A stretch of DNA of 64,000 nt from an uncultured Pelagibacteraceae bacterium (GTDB taxonomy: Bacteria; Pseudomonadota; Alphaproteobacteria; Pelagibacterales; Pelagibacteraceae): positions 40,864-104,863 of the forward strand of contig CACNVV010000001.1 in assembly GCA_902624015.1 (NCBI GenBank). The letters are read 5' to 3'. Made by a program: the position numbers and the translations under genes. Below, one piece after another: positions 26,091-34,079 of this stretch. The notes under the pieces were generated by a model. That model searched no databases. It saw only the letters and a program-made list of their open reading frames with translations, and was not told the origin of the DNA. Every line of letters begins with the position of its first letter. The first letter of the stretch is position 1.

Positions 26091-27027
26091 TTATTCGTGA
26101 GGCTATATAATCTAATATTGTTGGATTATAATACTGAAAACAAAGTCCAACATCCATATCATGACCTTTTTTTACTGGTTCCTCCCAGTCATCTCCTTTT
26201 CTCTTACAGCTCTTTCCATTAATTTTATAATTTTCTGAAATTACTATTCTTTTCATCCCAGGAATTTCCTCTAACCAATCAGATAATAATCCTTCATATT
26301 TATCTTTTGGATGTGTAAAGGCTAATATAGGAACTTTTAAATTATTTTTAATTTCGTCATTCATCTTTTGTCGTAAATCATGAGGTCCTTGATATTTTTT
26401 TCTAAATTTAGCCATTGCTTTTTCTACACCATTTTTTTTTACTTTATATTTAGAAGATAATTTTCCAAAACATGCTTGCATATAAGATATGCCTCCACCT
26501 GCCTTATCTGGGTACCTAGACATAAACAATAAAGTGGTTAAACCGCCACAAGAATGTCCAGTAACAAAAACTTGTTTTCTTGGTACTCCCGCATCTACAA
26601 ATTTTTCAATTAATTCTAAATTTAATTCTACTCTTTTATCCAATATATGCTTACCTTCATAAATTTTTGGTACAGGCTTTAACCACCACCAATCCTTTTT
26701 TTTAGACATGTTTTTAGACATATCTCCTCTAAGATGAGTTGAGCATAAATTATAAACCATTATTTTTTTTCCATTAACCTCTTGGTCTATCAAAGATGCA
26801 TGATTTCTTAACATTGATACCCATGTACAATTTATTGCGATATCATTTTCGTCTTGTCCATGATTATAAATTAAAATAATTTTATTTTTAGGATCCTTAA
26901 TTTCAAAATTTTTAATCAATCTAACCTCTTTATTAATGAATCCGCTTTCACTAATCTTATCGTTAGGTCCTGCATAAGCTAGAGTTGAAAATAATATAAA
27001 AGTAAAAATTAATAATATTTTTCTCAT
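26080..27027 (-). CDS. Secreted alpha/beta-hydrolase-like protein, paralogue B
   Basis: 315 residues with a signal peptide (MRKILLIFTFILFSTLAYAG). ILIYNHGQDEND, VFVTGHSCGGLTTLLF (GHSCG elbow), FTHPKDKYEG and K-K-G-H-D-M-D-V-G-L-C parallel the same elements in the neighbouring gene. So do the N-L-C-S and Q-L-C-S segments, making the two tandem paralogues. It overlaps mtnP by 4 bases. The role of an exported hydrolase inside an mtnP-mtnA operon is not known to me; ester, lactone or thioester cleavage are possibilities only. Confidence 0.75.
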   Translation of the reverse strand: MRKILLIFTFILFSTLAYAGPNDKISESGFINKEVRLIKNFEIKDPKNKIILIYNHGQDENDIAINCTWVSMLRNHASLIDQEVNGKKIMVYNLCSTHLRGDMSKNMSKKKDWWWLKPVPKIYEGKHILDKRVELNLELIEKFVDAGVPRKQVFVTGHSCGGLTTLLFMSRYPDKAGGGISYMQACFGKLSSKYKVKKNGVEKAMAKFRKKYQGPHDLRQKMNDEIKNNLKVPILAFTHPKDKYEGLLSDWLEEIPGMKRIVISENYKINGKSCKRKGDDWEEPVKKGHDMDVGLCFQYYNPTILDYIASRINEN

Positions 27028-27899
27028 TTTTTTAAAAGTATCCTACCTGCTACTGTTTTAAGTTTATCTTTTGTTTTTTGTGTTCTTTTTTCTGGGGCTG
27101 TAATTATAGCTACATCCAAACAATTATTTGTAGGATCTTTTGGATCAATATGATTTTCAAAATTATCAATTAAATTTTTAATCATATTTTTTGCTTTCGC
27201 AGCATTTCCTAAAAGAACTTTGATAACTTGCTGAACGTCAACGTTTTCATGATCTGGATGCCAACAATCATAATCAGTTATCATTGAAACTGAAGCGTAT
27301 CTAATTTCAGCTTCTCTTGCTAATTTTGCTTCTGGCATATTAGTCATTCCAATTACATCTGCTTTCCAAGATCTATATAAATTAGATTCTGCTAAAGTAG
27401 AAAATTGTGGTCCTTCCATAACAACATAAGTTCCATTTCTTTGATAGTCTATATTTGATTTTTTAATTGCTTCCTCACATGCATTCATTAGTCCATTAGA
27501 GGTTGGATGAGCCATTGACACATGAGCAACAATCTCATCATCAAAAAAAGTTTTTACTCTAGCAAATGTTCTATCAATAAATTGATCAACAATCACAAAT
27601 TTTCCAGGAGGTAAATTTTCTTTTAGAGAACCAACAGCAGATACAGAAACAATATCTGTTACACCTAACTGCTTAAGTGCATCTATATTTGCTCTAAAAT
27701 TTATATTTGAGGGAGAAACAAAATGTCCCCGTCCATGTCTTGGTAAAAAATAAACTTCCTTACTATTATATTTAGTTTTTAAAATCTGATCAGAAGGTTT
27801 GCCCCAAGGTGTTTGTAAATCAAGTAACTCTCTTTCTTTGAATTCCTCTACATCATAAAGACCACTACCACCAATTATTGCTAATTTATTTGTTGTCAT
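27024..27899 (-). CDS. mtnP: S-methyl-5'-thioadenosine phosphorylase
   Basis: Phosphorolyses MTA to adenine and 5-methylthioribose-1-phosphate. 291 residues. IIGGSGLYDV (~8-17), PRHGRGHFVSPSNINFRANI with the phosphate-binding residues, MEGPQFSTLAESNLYRSW and GMTNMPEAKLAREAEI are all MTAP-type; the GMTNMPEA loop places the substrate. It is the first gene of the leftward operon that ends with mtnA. It diverges from apt with 41 bases between starts, so the two adenine-handling enzymes share one intergenic control region. Confidence 0.95.
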   Translation of the reverse strand: MTTNKLAIIGGSGLYDVEEFKERELLDLQTPWGKPSDQILKTKYNSKEVYFLPRHGRGHFVSPSNINFRANIDALKQLGVTDIVSVSAVGSLKENLPPGKFVIVDQFIDRTFARVKTFFDDEIVAHVSMAHPTSNGLMNACEEAIKKSNIDYQRNGTYVVMEGPQFSTLAESNLYRSWKADVIGMTNMPEAKLAREAEIRYASVSMITDYDCWHPDHENVDVQQVIKVLLGNAAKAKNMIKNLIDNFENHIDPKDPTNNCLDVAIITAPEKRTQKTKDKLKTVAGRILLKK

Positions 27900-27940
27900 A
27901 ATTAAAAATTTATTTATTTATACTTTTATATTTAACAATT

Positions 27941-28468
27941 ATGAATTTAAAAAATTATATTAGATCTATACCAGATTATCCAAAAAAAGGTATTTTATTC
28001 AGGGACATTACTACTTTAATTAAAGACGAAAATGCATTTGCTGAAACAATTAATCAGATTGTTGAAAGATCAAAAAAATTTAAGTTCACTAAAATTGCGG
28101 CTATAGAGTCCAGAGGATTTGTATTTGCTTCTGCAGTTTCATTTGTACTTAAAAAACCATTTATTATGTTAAGAAAAAAAAATAAATTACCAGCTGATGT
28201 TCATTCAGTAGATTTTGAGCTTGAATATGGAACTGCTACAATTGAAGTTCATAAGGACTCAATTAATGAAAAAGATGAAGTTTTAATCATAGATGATTTA
28301 ATTGCAACCGGGGGTACTGCTGAAGCAGCAGCAAAATTGGTTGAAGTTTCTAAAGGTAAAGTTGCGGCATTTGTATTTGTAATAAACCTATTTGATCTAG
28401 GTGGATCAGCTAATTTAGTAAAAAGCAATTACAAAGTTGAGAATTTAATTGAATTTCCAGGACATTAG
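27941..28468 (+). CDS. apt: Adenine phosphoribosyltransferase
   Basis: 175 residues. I-P-D-Y-P-K-K-G-I-L-F-R-D-I-T-T-L at the N-terminus, ESRGFVFA, and the PRPP loop VLIIDDLIATGGTAEAA (~120-136) are classic for Apt. It converts adenine plus PRPP to AMP, recovering the adenine that MtnP releases from MTA. It is divergent from mtnP and upstream of guaC. Confidence 0.95.
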   Translation: MNLKNYIRSIPDYPKKGILFRDITTLIKDENAFAETINQIVERSKKFKFTKIAAIESRGFVFASAVSFVLKKPFIMLRKKNKLPADVHSVDFELEYGTATIEVHKDSINEKDEVLIIDDLIATGGTAEAAAKLVEVSKGKVAAFVFVINLFDLGGSANLVKSNYKVENLIEFPGH

Positions 28469-28480
28469 AAAGTAAAAAAC

Positions 28481-28500
28481 TTATCCACAGGCTATATAAT
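28481..28500 (+). promoter_or_regulatory. DnaA box and TATAAT element before guaC
   Basis: TTATCCACA (28481-28489) is a perfect DnaA-box consensus, and TATAAT (28495-28500) is a perfect -10 element about 40 bases before the guaC ATG. No good -35 is visible at 16-18 bases. The box may be chance or may let DnaA modulate guaC. Confidence 0.35.
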
Positions 28501-28538
28501 GTTTGAAATAAATTATTATGATTATAACTTAATCTTCA

Positions 28539-29573
28539 ATGAGAATTGAAGAAGAACTAAAGTTAGATTATTCAGATGTACTGTTTAGACCTAAAAGAAG
28601 TACATTAAAAAGTCGTAAAGACGTTAACCTACTAAGAACCTACAGATTTAAATACAGCAAGAATGAATGGTCAGGTATTCCAATAATGGCAGCAAATATG
28701 GACGGGGTTGGAGAGCTAAGCGTTGCTGAAAAATTAAACGAGTATGGAATGATTACATCTTTAACAAAACAACATGATGTTAAAAAAATTAAACAAAATA
28801 AAAATATTAAAAAAATCTATCCTAATATCGCACTCAGTGTTGGTATAAAAAAAGAAGATTTTCAAAATTTGGATAAAGTATTAAAAGAATTTAGTTTTTT
28901 TAAATTTATTTGTATTGATGTTGCTAACGGATATACAGAGCATTTTACTAATTTCATAAAATCAGTAAGGGATAAATACCCAACTAAAACAATAATTGCA
29001 GGTAATGTTGTAACAGCGGATATGACACAAGAATTAGTTTTAAGTGGAGCTGATATTATTAAAGTTGGTATTGGACCTGGAAGTGTTTGTACAACAAGAA
29101 TTCAAACTGGAGTTGGCTACCCTCAATTAAGTGCAGTAATCGAATGTGCTGATGCAGCGCATGGACTTGGAGCGCATGTAATTGCAGATGGTGGATGCAC
29201 TTGTCCTGGTGATGTTGCTAAAGGTTTTGGAGGTGGTGCAGATTTTGTAATGCTTGGCGGCATGTTAGCTGGACATGATGAGGGAAATGGTAAAATTGTT
29301 AAAGTTAATGGAGAAAAATATATAGAGTTTTATGGTTCTAGTTCTGAAGTTGCAAATAAAAAACACTATGGTGGTCTATCAGATTATCGAAGTAGTGAAG
29401 GAAGAAAAGTAAGAGTAAAATATAGAGGCAAAATTAACGATACTATTTTAAATATTCTTGGTGGTGTAAGAAGTAGCTGTACTTACGTTGGTGCTCCTTC
29501 ACTAAAACAATTAAGTAAATGCACAACTTTCGTTAGAGTATCCAATCAGTTTAATGATAGTTTAATTAAATAA
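28539..29573 (+). CDS. guaC: GMP reductase
   Basis: 344 residues of the IMPDH/GMPR barrel without a CBS insert. LDYSDVLFRPKRST, MAANMDGVG, the catalytic loop GIGPGSVCTTRIQTGVGYPQ with its Cys, and ADGGCTCPGDVAKGFGGG followed by G-G-M-L-A-G-H-D-E favour GuaC over IMP dehydrogenase. It reductively deaminates GMP to IMP, linking guanine and adenine pools. It converges on a purine phosphoribosyltransferase gene with a 1-base gap. Confidence 0.93.
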   Translation: MRIEEELKLDYSDVLFRPKRSTLKSRKDVNLLRTYRFKYSKNEWSGIPIMAANMDGVGELSVAEKLNEYGMITSLTKQHDVKKIKQNKNIKKIYPNIALSVGIKKEDFQNLDKVLKEFSFFKFICIDVANGYTEHFTNFIKSVRDKYPTKTIIAGNVVTADMTQELVLSGADIIKVGIGPGSVCTTRIQTGVGYPQLSAVIECADAAHGLGAHVIADGGCTCPGDVAKGFGGGADFVMLGGMLAGHDEGNGKIVKVNGEKYIEFYGSSSEVANKKHYGGLSDYRSSEGRKVRVKYRGKINDTILNILGGVRSSCTYVGAPSLKQLSKCTTFVRVSNQFNDSLIK

Positions 29574-29574
29574 T

Positions 29575-30093
29575 TTATTTTTCAAACTTAAAATCTTTAA
29601 TATTTGTAGTTTCATATTTCTCAAAAGGCATATGTATCCAAGGCGAGTCTTTTAGGTAATCTACAGAATAATCAGGTTTAAATTTTGAAGTTGATTTATG
29701 CCATAAAACTGCAGTTTTAATTTTTTCATCAAAATAAAAACCATAAAAATGTTCTAACCATTTAATACTTTTTATTAAAGTTTTTCCAGAATCAGCTAAA
29801 TCATCAACTAACAAAACATGTGAGCCCAAATTTGGAGTAGTTTTCGCTAAATCTCTTGAAAAAGTAAACTGTCCTTGTTGATTTTTTATATCGTCACTAT
29901 CACCATGGTAAGACTCAACAGATAAGATGGCTAGAGGCACATTAAAAAGTCTGCTAAAAATATCTCCAACCCTTAATCCACCTTTTGCAATACAAATTAT
30001 TTGATTAAATTTTAAATTATCATCATGAATTTTTTTAGCTAATTGCTCTATCTTTTTATGATAATCTTCCCAAGTTATATAAATATCTTTCAT
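29575..30093 (-). CDS. Purine phosphoribosyltransferase (xanthine/hypoxanthine-guanine type)
   Basis: 172 residues from the ATG at 30093. The frame extends to 30126, but those codons lie inside the tRNA-Met gene and are not used. C-I-A-K-G-G-L-R-V-G-D-I, Y-H-G-D-S-D-D and the PRPP loop VLLVDDLADSGKTL (~90-103) fit the Gpt/HPRT-like group, and VLWHKS follows as in Gpt. It salvages guanine, xanthine or hypoxanthine, consistent with adjacent guaC and apt. Only six bases separate the encoded CCA of the tRNA from this ATG, so the message is probably made leaderless by tRNA processing. Confidence 0.87.
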   Translation of the reverse strand: MKDIYITWEDYHKKIEQLAKKIHDDNLKFNQIICIAKGGLRVGDIFSRLFNVPLAILSVESYHGDSDDIKNQQGQFTFSRDLAKTTPNLGSHVLLVDDLADSGKTLIKSIKWLEHFYGFYFDEKIKTAVLWHKSTSKFKPDYSVDYLKDSPWIHMPFEKYETTNIKDFKFEK

Positions 30094-30099
30094 AATTTT

Positions 30100-30176
30100 T
30101 GGTAGCGGGAAGTGGGATCGAACCACTGACCTCGGGCTTATGAGTCCCGCGCTCTAACCAACTGAGCTACCCCGCC
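30100..30176 (-). tRNA. tRNA-Met (CAT), elongator type
   Basis: 77 bases on the minus strand with a complete cloverleaf. The acceptor is GGCGGGG with TCCCGCT, the discriminator is A and the CCA is encoded. The D-arm is GCTC/GAGC, the anticodon loop is CTCATAA with anticodon CAT, and the T-arm contains TTCGATC. The G1-U72 start rather than a C1-A72 mismatch argues against initiator tRNA. A31 and G39 at the end of the anticodon stem do not pair. A lysidine-type tRNA-Ile(CAT) is a less likely alternative. Confidence 0.93.
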
Positions 30177-30245
30177 TTAATCGATAAATGGTTTATAATA
30201 TAAATCTTTATTGTTTCAATAAACTTTTTTAAATCAAATTCTAAA

Positions 30246-30455
30246 CTAAATAATAAAATAAATAGCTAATGAGCTAACTAAACAAGCTAAAATAATTGAA
30301 AAAACAATTCTTTTTTTTAGAGTTCTTTTTTGGTCTAATCTAACTCTGTTTAGTAAAATATTTACATTAGTAGTTTTAATCTTATCTACTTCAAAATCTT
30401 TATTTCTAGCAATATCAGTTTTAAATAATGATGTGTCCTGATTGTTTTTATTCAC
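30246..30455 (-). CDS. Small tail-anchored protein, unknown
   Basis: 69 residues: a polar, charged N-terminal ~45 residues and a single C-terminal hydrophobic segment (~50-69) preceded by basic KKR, with no signal peptide. This is a tail-anchor or N-in single-pass topology. The pre-membrane part contains VNILLNRVRLDQKR, loosely like VNVDVLKQRLLEEKK in the 65-residue protein at 40370-40567. I do not recognise the family. The clean topology and the similar second copy support a real gene. Confidence 0.6.
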   Translation of the reverse strand: MNKNNQDTSLFKTDIARNKDFEVDKIKTTNVNILLNRVRLDQKRTLKKRIVFSIILACLVSSLAIYFII

Positions 30456-30504
30456 AGTTTATTTAACCAGCTAATTAACTTAAATACAATAAAATTAAAA
30501 TTAA

Positions 30505-32949
30505 CTAAATTTTTCTAAAATCTTTTGTATTTAGTGGTTTTGAAAGAATTTTGATTGGATATTTGATCTTCTCAACCTCTATGAACAAATTTTTATCTCT
30601 AAGTGTTTCTACTGTATTTCCTGAATTAACATAGCCAAATGATAAATTTTTATCAAAGCAGAATGAATAATTTCCTGAAGTTGTTCTTCCAATTATTTTA
30701 TCATCTAAATAAATGGGCTCTTCATGTAACAATAAAGGTGCTCCAGGTTTGCTATCCTTTAGAGTAAACATCATCATTGTTTTATTTAAAGGTTTGTCTT
30801 TAATTTTTAACAATGCGTCTTTACCTATAAAATTAACATTTTTTTTATAACTAATAGTAAAATTTAAACCTGCTTGATATTGATTTTCTTCTGGTGAAAT
30901 ATCATGGCCCCAATGTAAAAAACCACTTTCCATTCTCATTATATCCATTGCATGCATACCGCAATGAGATAAGCCAAAATTTTTGCCTTCATTAGTTAAA
31001 ATTTTATATAAATCCAATGCATCATTTTCATTTACATATAGTTCAAAACCAAGTTCACCCACATAAGATATTCTTTGCGCCCAAACTTTTATATTCTCAA
31101 TCAAAACATTTTTTCCTGATCCAAATTGAAAATTTTCTGGTGAATAATCTTCATCACTAATTTTTTGAATCATTTCTCTACTTTTAGGACCAAATAAACC
31201 AAGACAGCAAATCTCTTCTGTAACATCAATAAATTTAATATCTTCAGATAAATATTTTAAAATATGAAATTTATCTCTTTCTCTAGTTGCCGCCGAACTA
31301 ACTATTCTAAAATGATTTTTATTAATACAAAGAACCGTTAGGTCTGCTTCGATACCACCGCCTTCATTTAGCATGTGAGTATAGGTAGATTTGCCAATTT
31401 CATTTTTAATGTTAGCTGTACAAATTTTTTGTAAATCGCTATGAACTTTCTCACCTTTTAAATCAAATTTAGAAAAAGTTGAAAAATCAAAAAGTCCAAC
31501 ATTTTTTCTAGCATTTATTGTTTCATGTTTTGCTGATGGATACCAATTTTGATAGTTAAAACTATATTCATATTCTGATTTTTCTCCATTTAAGGAATAC
31601 CACATAGGTCTTTCAAAACCTCCAGCAACTCCAAAACATGCACCAGCTTTTTTTAACTCATTATGATAAGGTAGTAATTTTTTATTTCTTGAAGTTTCGT
31701 GTTGTTTATAAGGCCAATGCATCCCATAAAGATCTCCTAAGGTTTCAGTAACCCTATCCATGATAAATTTTTTAGATGAATGAAACTTTTGAAATCTTTT
31801 TATATCTAGCGAAAATAAATCTTCGTTTATATGACCATTAATCATCCATTCTGCAGTTACTCGTCCTGCTCCACCCGAACTTGCTATTCCAATGCTATTA
31901 AAACCACAACATGTATAAAGATTTTTAACTTCTGGTGTTTCTCCAAGTAAATATTGAGTATCAGGTGTAAACGACTCGGGTCCTGAAAAAAATTTTCTTA
32001 TACCTGCGTTTTCCAACATTGGTAACCTATGAAAAGATTTTTCAAGGTAAGGCTCGAAATGATCAAAATCGTCAGGAAATTCTCCAAATGAAAAATCATC
32101 AGGAACTCTTCCACTATCTTTAAAAGCAGGTTTTGCATTTGGCTCAAAAATACCAACTAACATTTTTCCAGCATCTTCTTTTAAATAAAGACAAGCATTG
32201 TAATCCCTTAAGACAGGTAAATCTTTAGGTAGATCTTTCATTGGCTCTGTAATCACATAGAAATGCTCATTTGGATATAACGGAACACTAACACCAATAT
32301 CTTCTCCAATTTGTCGAGACCACATTCCTGTCGCTAAAACTACATATTCACAATCAATTTTTCCTTGGATAGTTTCAACGCCACATATTCTTTTATTTTT
32401 TACTAAAATTTTTTTTACTGGTGACTTCTCAAATATTTTAACACCTAACATTTTAGCAGCTTTAGCCAATACATTGGTAACTCCAACAGGGTCTGCCTGA
32501 CCATCCTTTGGCATATAAACACCACCGACTAGATCCTCGGTTTTTACAACTGAATATAATTCTTTTATTCTTTGTTGGTTTAAAACCTCTACCTCAACAT
32601 TAGATAATTGTGCAGTTGTAGCTTGCCTTAACAACTCCTGCATACGTTCTTTTGAAGAAGCAACTGTAATTGCACCATTTTGTTTAAGACCAGTTGATAA
32701 ACCTGTTGTCTTTTCTAGCTCTTTATAAAGATCTAATGAATATTTTCTTAATTTTGTAATTGTAGAAGTTGCTCCTAGTTGTCCTATCAATCCAGCAGCA
32801 TGCCAGGTTGTACCCGAAGTTAATTGATCTCTTTCTAATAAAACTATATCTTTCCAACCAAACTTTGCTAAATGGTAAGCACAAGAAGTGCCAGCAACGC
32901 CACCACCAATTACAACTACCTTTGCGCTTGAAGGATAGTTTTTTTCCAT
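30505..32949 (-). CDS. Dimethylglycine/sarcosine dehydrogenase-like FAD oxidoreductase with GcvT domain
   Basis: 814 residues. An N-terminal FAD-binding DAO fold (VVIGGGVAGTSCAYHLAK, ~11-28; TSGTTWHAAG, a covalent-flavin-type His region) runs to ~380. A linker domain follows, then a C-terminal GcvT/aminomethyltransferase-like folate domain (~430-800; FSKFDLKG, GELGFELY, KDALL). Such enzymes demethylate dimethylglycine or sarcosine and pass the one-carbon unit to tetrahydrofolate. It is 2 bases after alanine dehydrogenase, in the unit aminotransferase-ald-this gene. Exact methylated-amine substrate uncertain. Confidence 0.88.
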   Translation of the reverse strand: MEKNYPSSAKVVVIGGGVAGTSCAYHLAKFGWKDIVLLERDQLTSGTTWHAAGLIGQLGATSTITKLRKYSLDLYKELEKTTGLSTGLKQNGAITVASSKERMQELLRQATTAQLSNVEVEVLNQQRIKELYSVVKTEDLVGGVYMPKDGQADPVGVTNVLAKAAKMLGVKIFEKSPVKKILVKNKRICGVETIQGKIDCEYVVLATGMWSRQIGEDIGVSVPLYPNEHFYVITEPMKDLPKDLPVLRDYNACLYLKEDAGKMLVGIFEPNAKPAFKDSGRVPDDFSFGEFPDDFDHFEPYLEKSFHRLPMLENAGIRKFFSGPESFTPDTQYLLGETPEVKNLYTCCGFNSIGIASSGGAGRVTAEWMINGHINEDLFSLDIKRFQKFHSSKKFIMDRVTETLGDLYGMHWPYKQHETSRNKKLLPYHNELKKAGACFGVAGGFERPMWYSLNGEKSEYEYSFNYQNWYPSAKHETINARKNVGLFDFSTFSKFDLKGEKVHSDLQKICTANIKNEIGKSTYTHMLNEGGGIEADLTVLCINKNHFRIVSSAATRERDKFHILKYLSEDIKFIDVTEEICCLGLFGPKSREMIQKISDEDYSPENFQFGSGKNVLIENIKVWAQRISYVGELGFELYVNENDALDLYKILTNEGKNFGLSHCGMHAMDIMRMESGFLHWGHDISPEENQYQAGLNFTISYKKNVNFIGKDALLKIKDKPLNKTMMMFTLKDSKPGAPLLLHEEPIYLDDKIIGRTTSGNYSFCFDKNLSFGYVNSGNTVETLRDKNLFIEVEKIKYPIKILSKPLNTKDFRKI

Positions 32950-32951
32950 TT

Positions 32952-34070
32952 CTAATGTTTGATAGCTTCTCCAGGTTGTACAAAATTATGTCCAAAGACA
33001 TCAGCAACTGCTTTATAAGTTACTTGACCCTTATGAACATTTAACCCTGCTAAAAAGTTTTTATCTTCACTTAATGCTTTTTGATAACCTTTATTTGCAA
33101 GCTTAACTAAGAAAGGTAAAGTTGCATTATTTAATGCCAATGTTGATGTCCTGGGTACACCTCCTGGCATATTTGCTACACAATAATGAACTACATCATC
33201 AACAATATATGTTGGATCACCATGTGTTGTAGGTTTACTAGTTTCTACACAGCCTCCTTGATCTATAGCAACGTCAACAATTACAGATCCTCTTTTCATA
33301 GTCTTAATCATGTCTTTAGTAATTAATTTTGGAGCTTCTGCACCTGGAATTAATACTCCACCAACTAAAAGATCTGCCTCAGCAACTAATTTATCTAAAT
33401 CTGTTTTATCACTTTGTTCTGGAATAATTTTGTCTCCAAACATTTCAACAAGTTGTTTTAATCTAGCCTCAGATTTATCTACAATATGAACTTTAGCTTG
33501 CATACCAGTTGCAATCACTGCAGCATTTTCTCCAACAACTCCTCCACCTAATATAACTACAGTTCCTCCTGTTACACCTGGTGCACCACCTAAAAGTAAA
33601 CCTCTACCACTTTGATTTTTCTCCAAACAATGAGCACCTGCTTGTACCGACATTCTGCCAGCAACAGCACTCATTGGAGCAAGTAATGGTAGTCTTCCAT
33701 TATCATCAGTAACTGTTTCGTAAGCTATATTAATACTTTTAGATTTTATTAATCCCTCAGTTAATTCTTTTGCTGCAGCTAAATGGAGATAAGTATAAAC
33801 GATTTGATTTTCTCTAATCATATCAACTTCTACTTTTTGAGGTTCTTTTACTTTAACAATTATTTCTGCGTCATTAAAAATATCAGCTGCAGTATCAGCA
33901 ATTTTAGCTCCAGCTTTTATATATTGATCATTTTCAAAACCAGCCTCAAATCCACCATTGTTTTCTACCAACACTTCGTGACCCTCTGAAACTAAAGTTC
34001 TAACACTATCAGGTGTTAAACCAATTCTATTTTCTTGTGGTTTTATTTCTTTAGGAACTCCAATTTTCAT
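32952..34070 (-). CDS. ald: Alanine dehydrogenase
   Basis: 372 residues. MKIGVPKEIKPQENRIGLTP, the catalytic region VKVKEPQ and TYLHLAA, NAD loop G-G-G-V-V-G-E-N-A-A (~175-184), and HYCVANMPGGVPRTST are diagnostic. It oxidatively deaminates alanine to pyruvate and ammonium. Placed directly after a pyruvate-type transaminase, it would regenerate the amino acceptor, a standard partnership in taurine degradation by Tpa. It lies in one leftward unit, 9 bases after the aminotransferase. Confidence 0.95.
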   Translation of the reverse strand: MKIGVPKEIKPQENRIGLTPDSVRTLVSEGHEVLVENNGGFEAGFENDQYIKAGAKIADTAADIFNDAEIIVKVKEPQKVEVDMIRENQIVYTYLHLAAAKELTEGLIKSKSINIAYETVTDDNGRLPLLAPMSAVAGRMSVQAGAHCLEKNQSGRGLLLGGAPGVTGGTVVILGGGVVGENAAVIATGMQAKVHIVDKSEARLKQLVEMFGDKIIPEQSDKTDLDKLVAEADLLVGGVLIPGAEAPKLITKDMIKTMKRGSVIVDVAIDQGGCVETSKPTTHGDPTYIVDDVVHYCVANMPGGVPRTSTLALNNATLPFLVKLANKGYQKALSEDKNFLAGLNVHKGQVTYKAVADVFGHNFVQPGEAIKH

Positions 34071-34079
34071 AAACGAAAA

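Noticed and set aside
28469-28538. Replication origin at the DnaA box
   Set aside because: Only one good box, no cluster, and no dnaA, dnaN or other origin-linked genes in the neighbourhood.
30094-30126. N-terminal extension of the phosphoribosyltransferase reading frame
   Set aside because: These codons lie within the tRNA-Met gene; the ATG at 30093 matches the family start.
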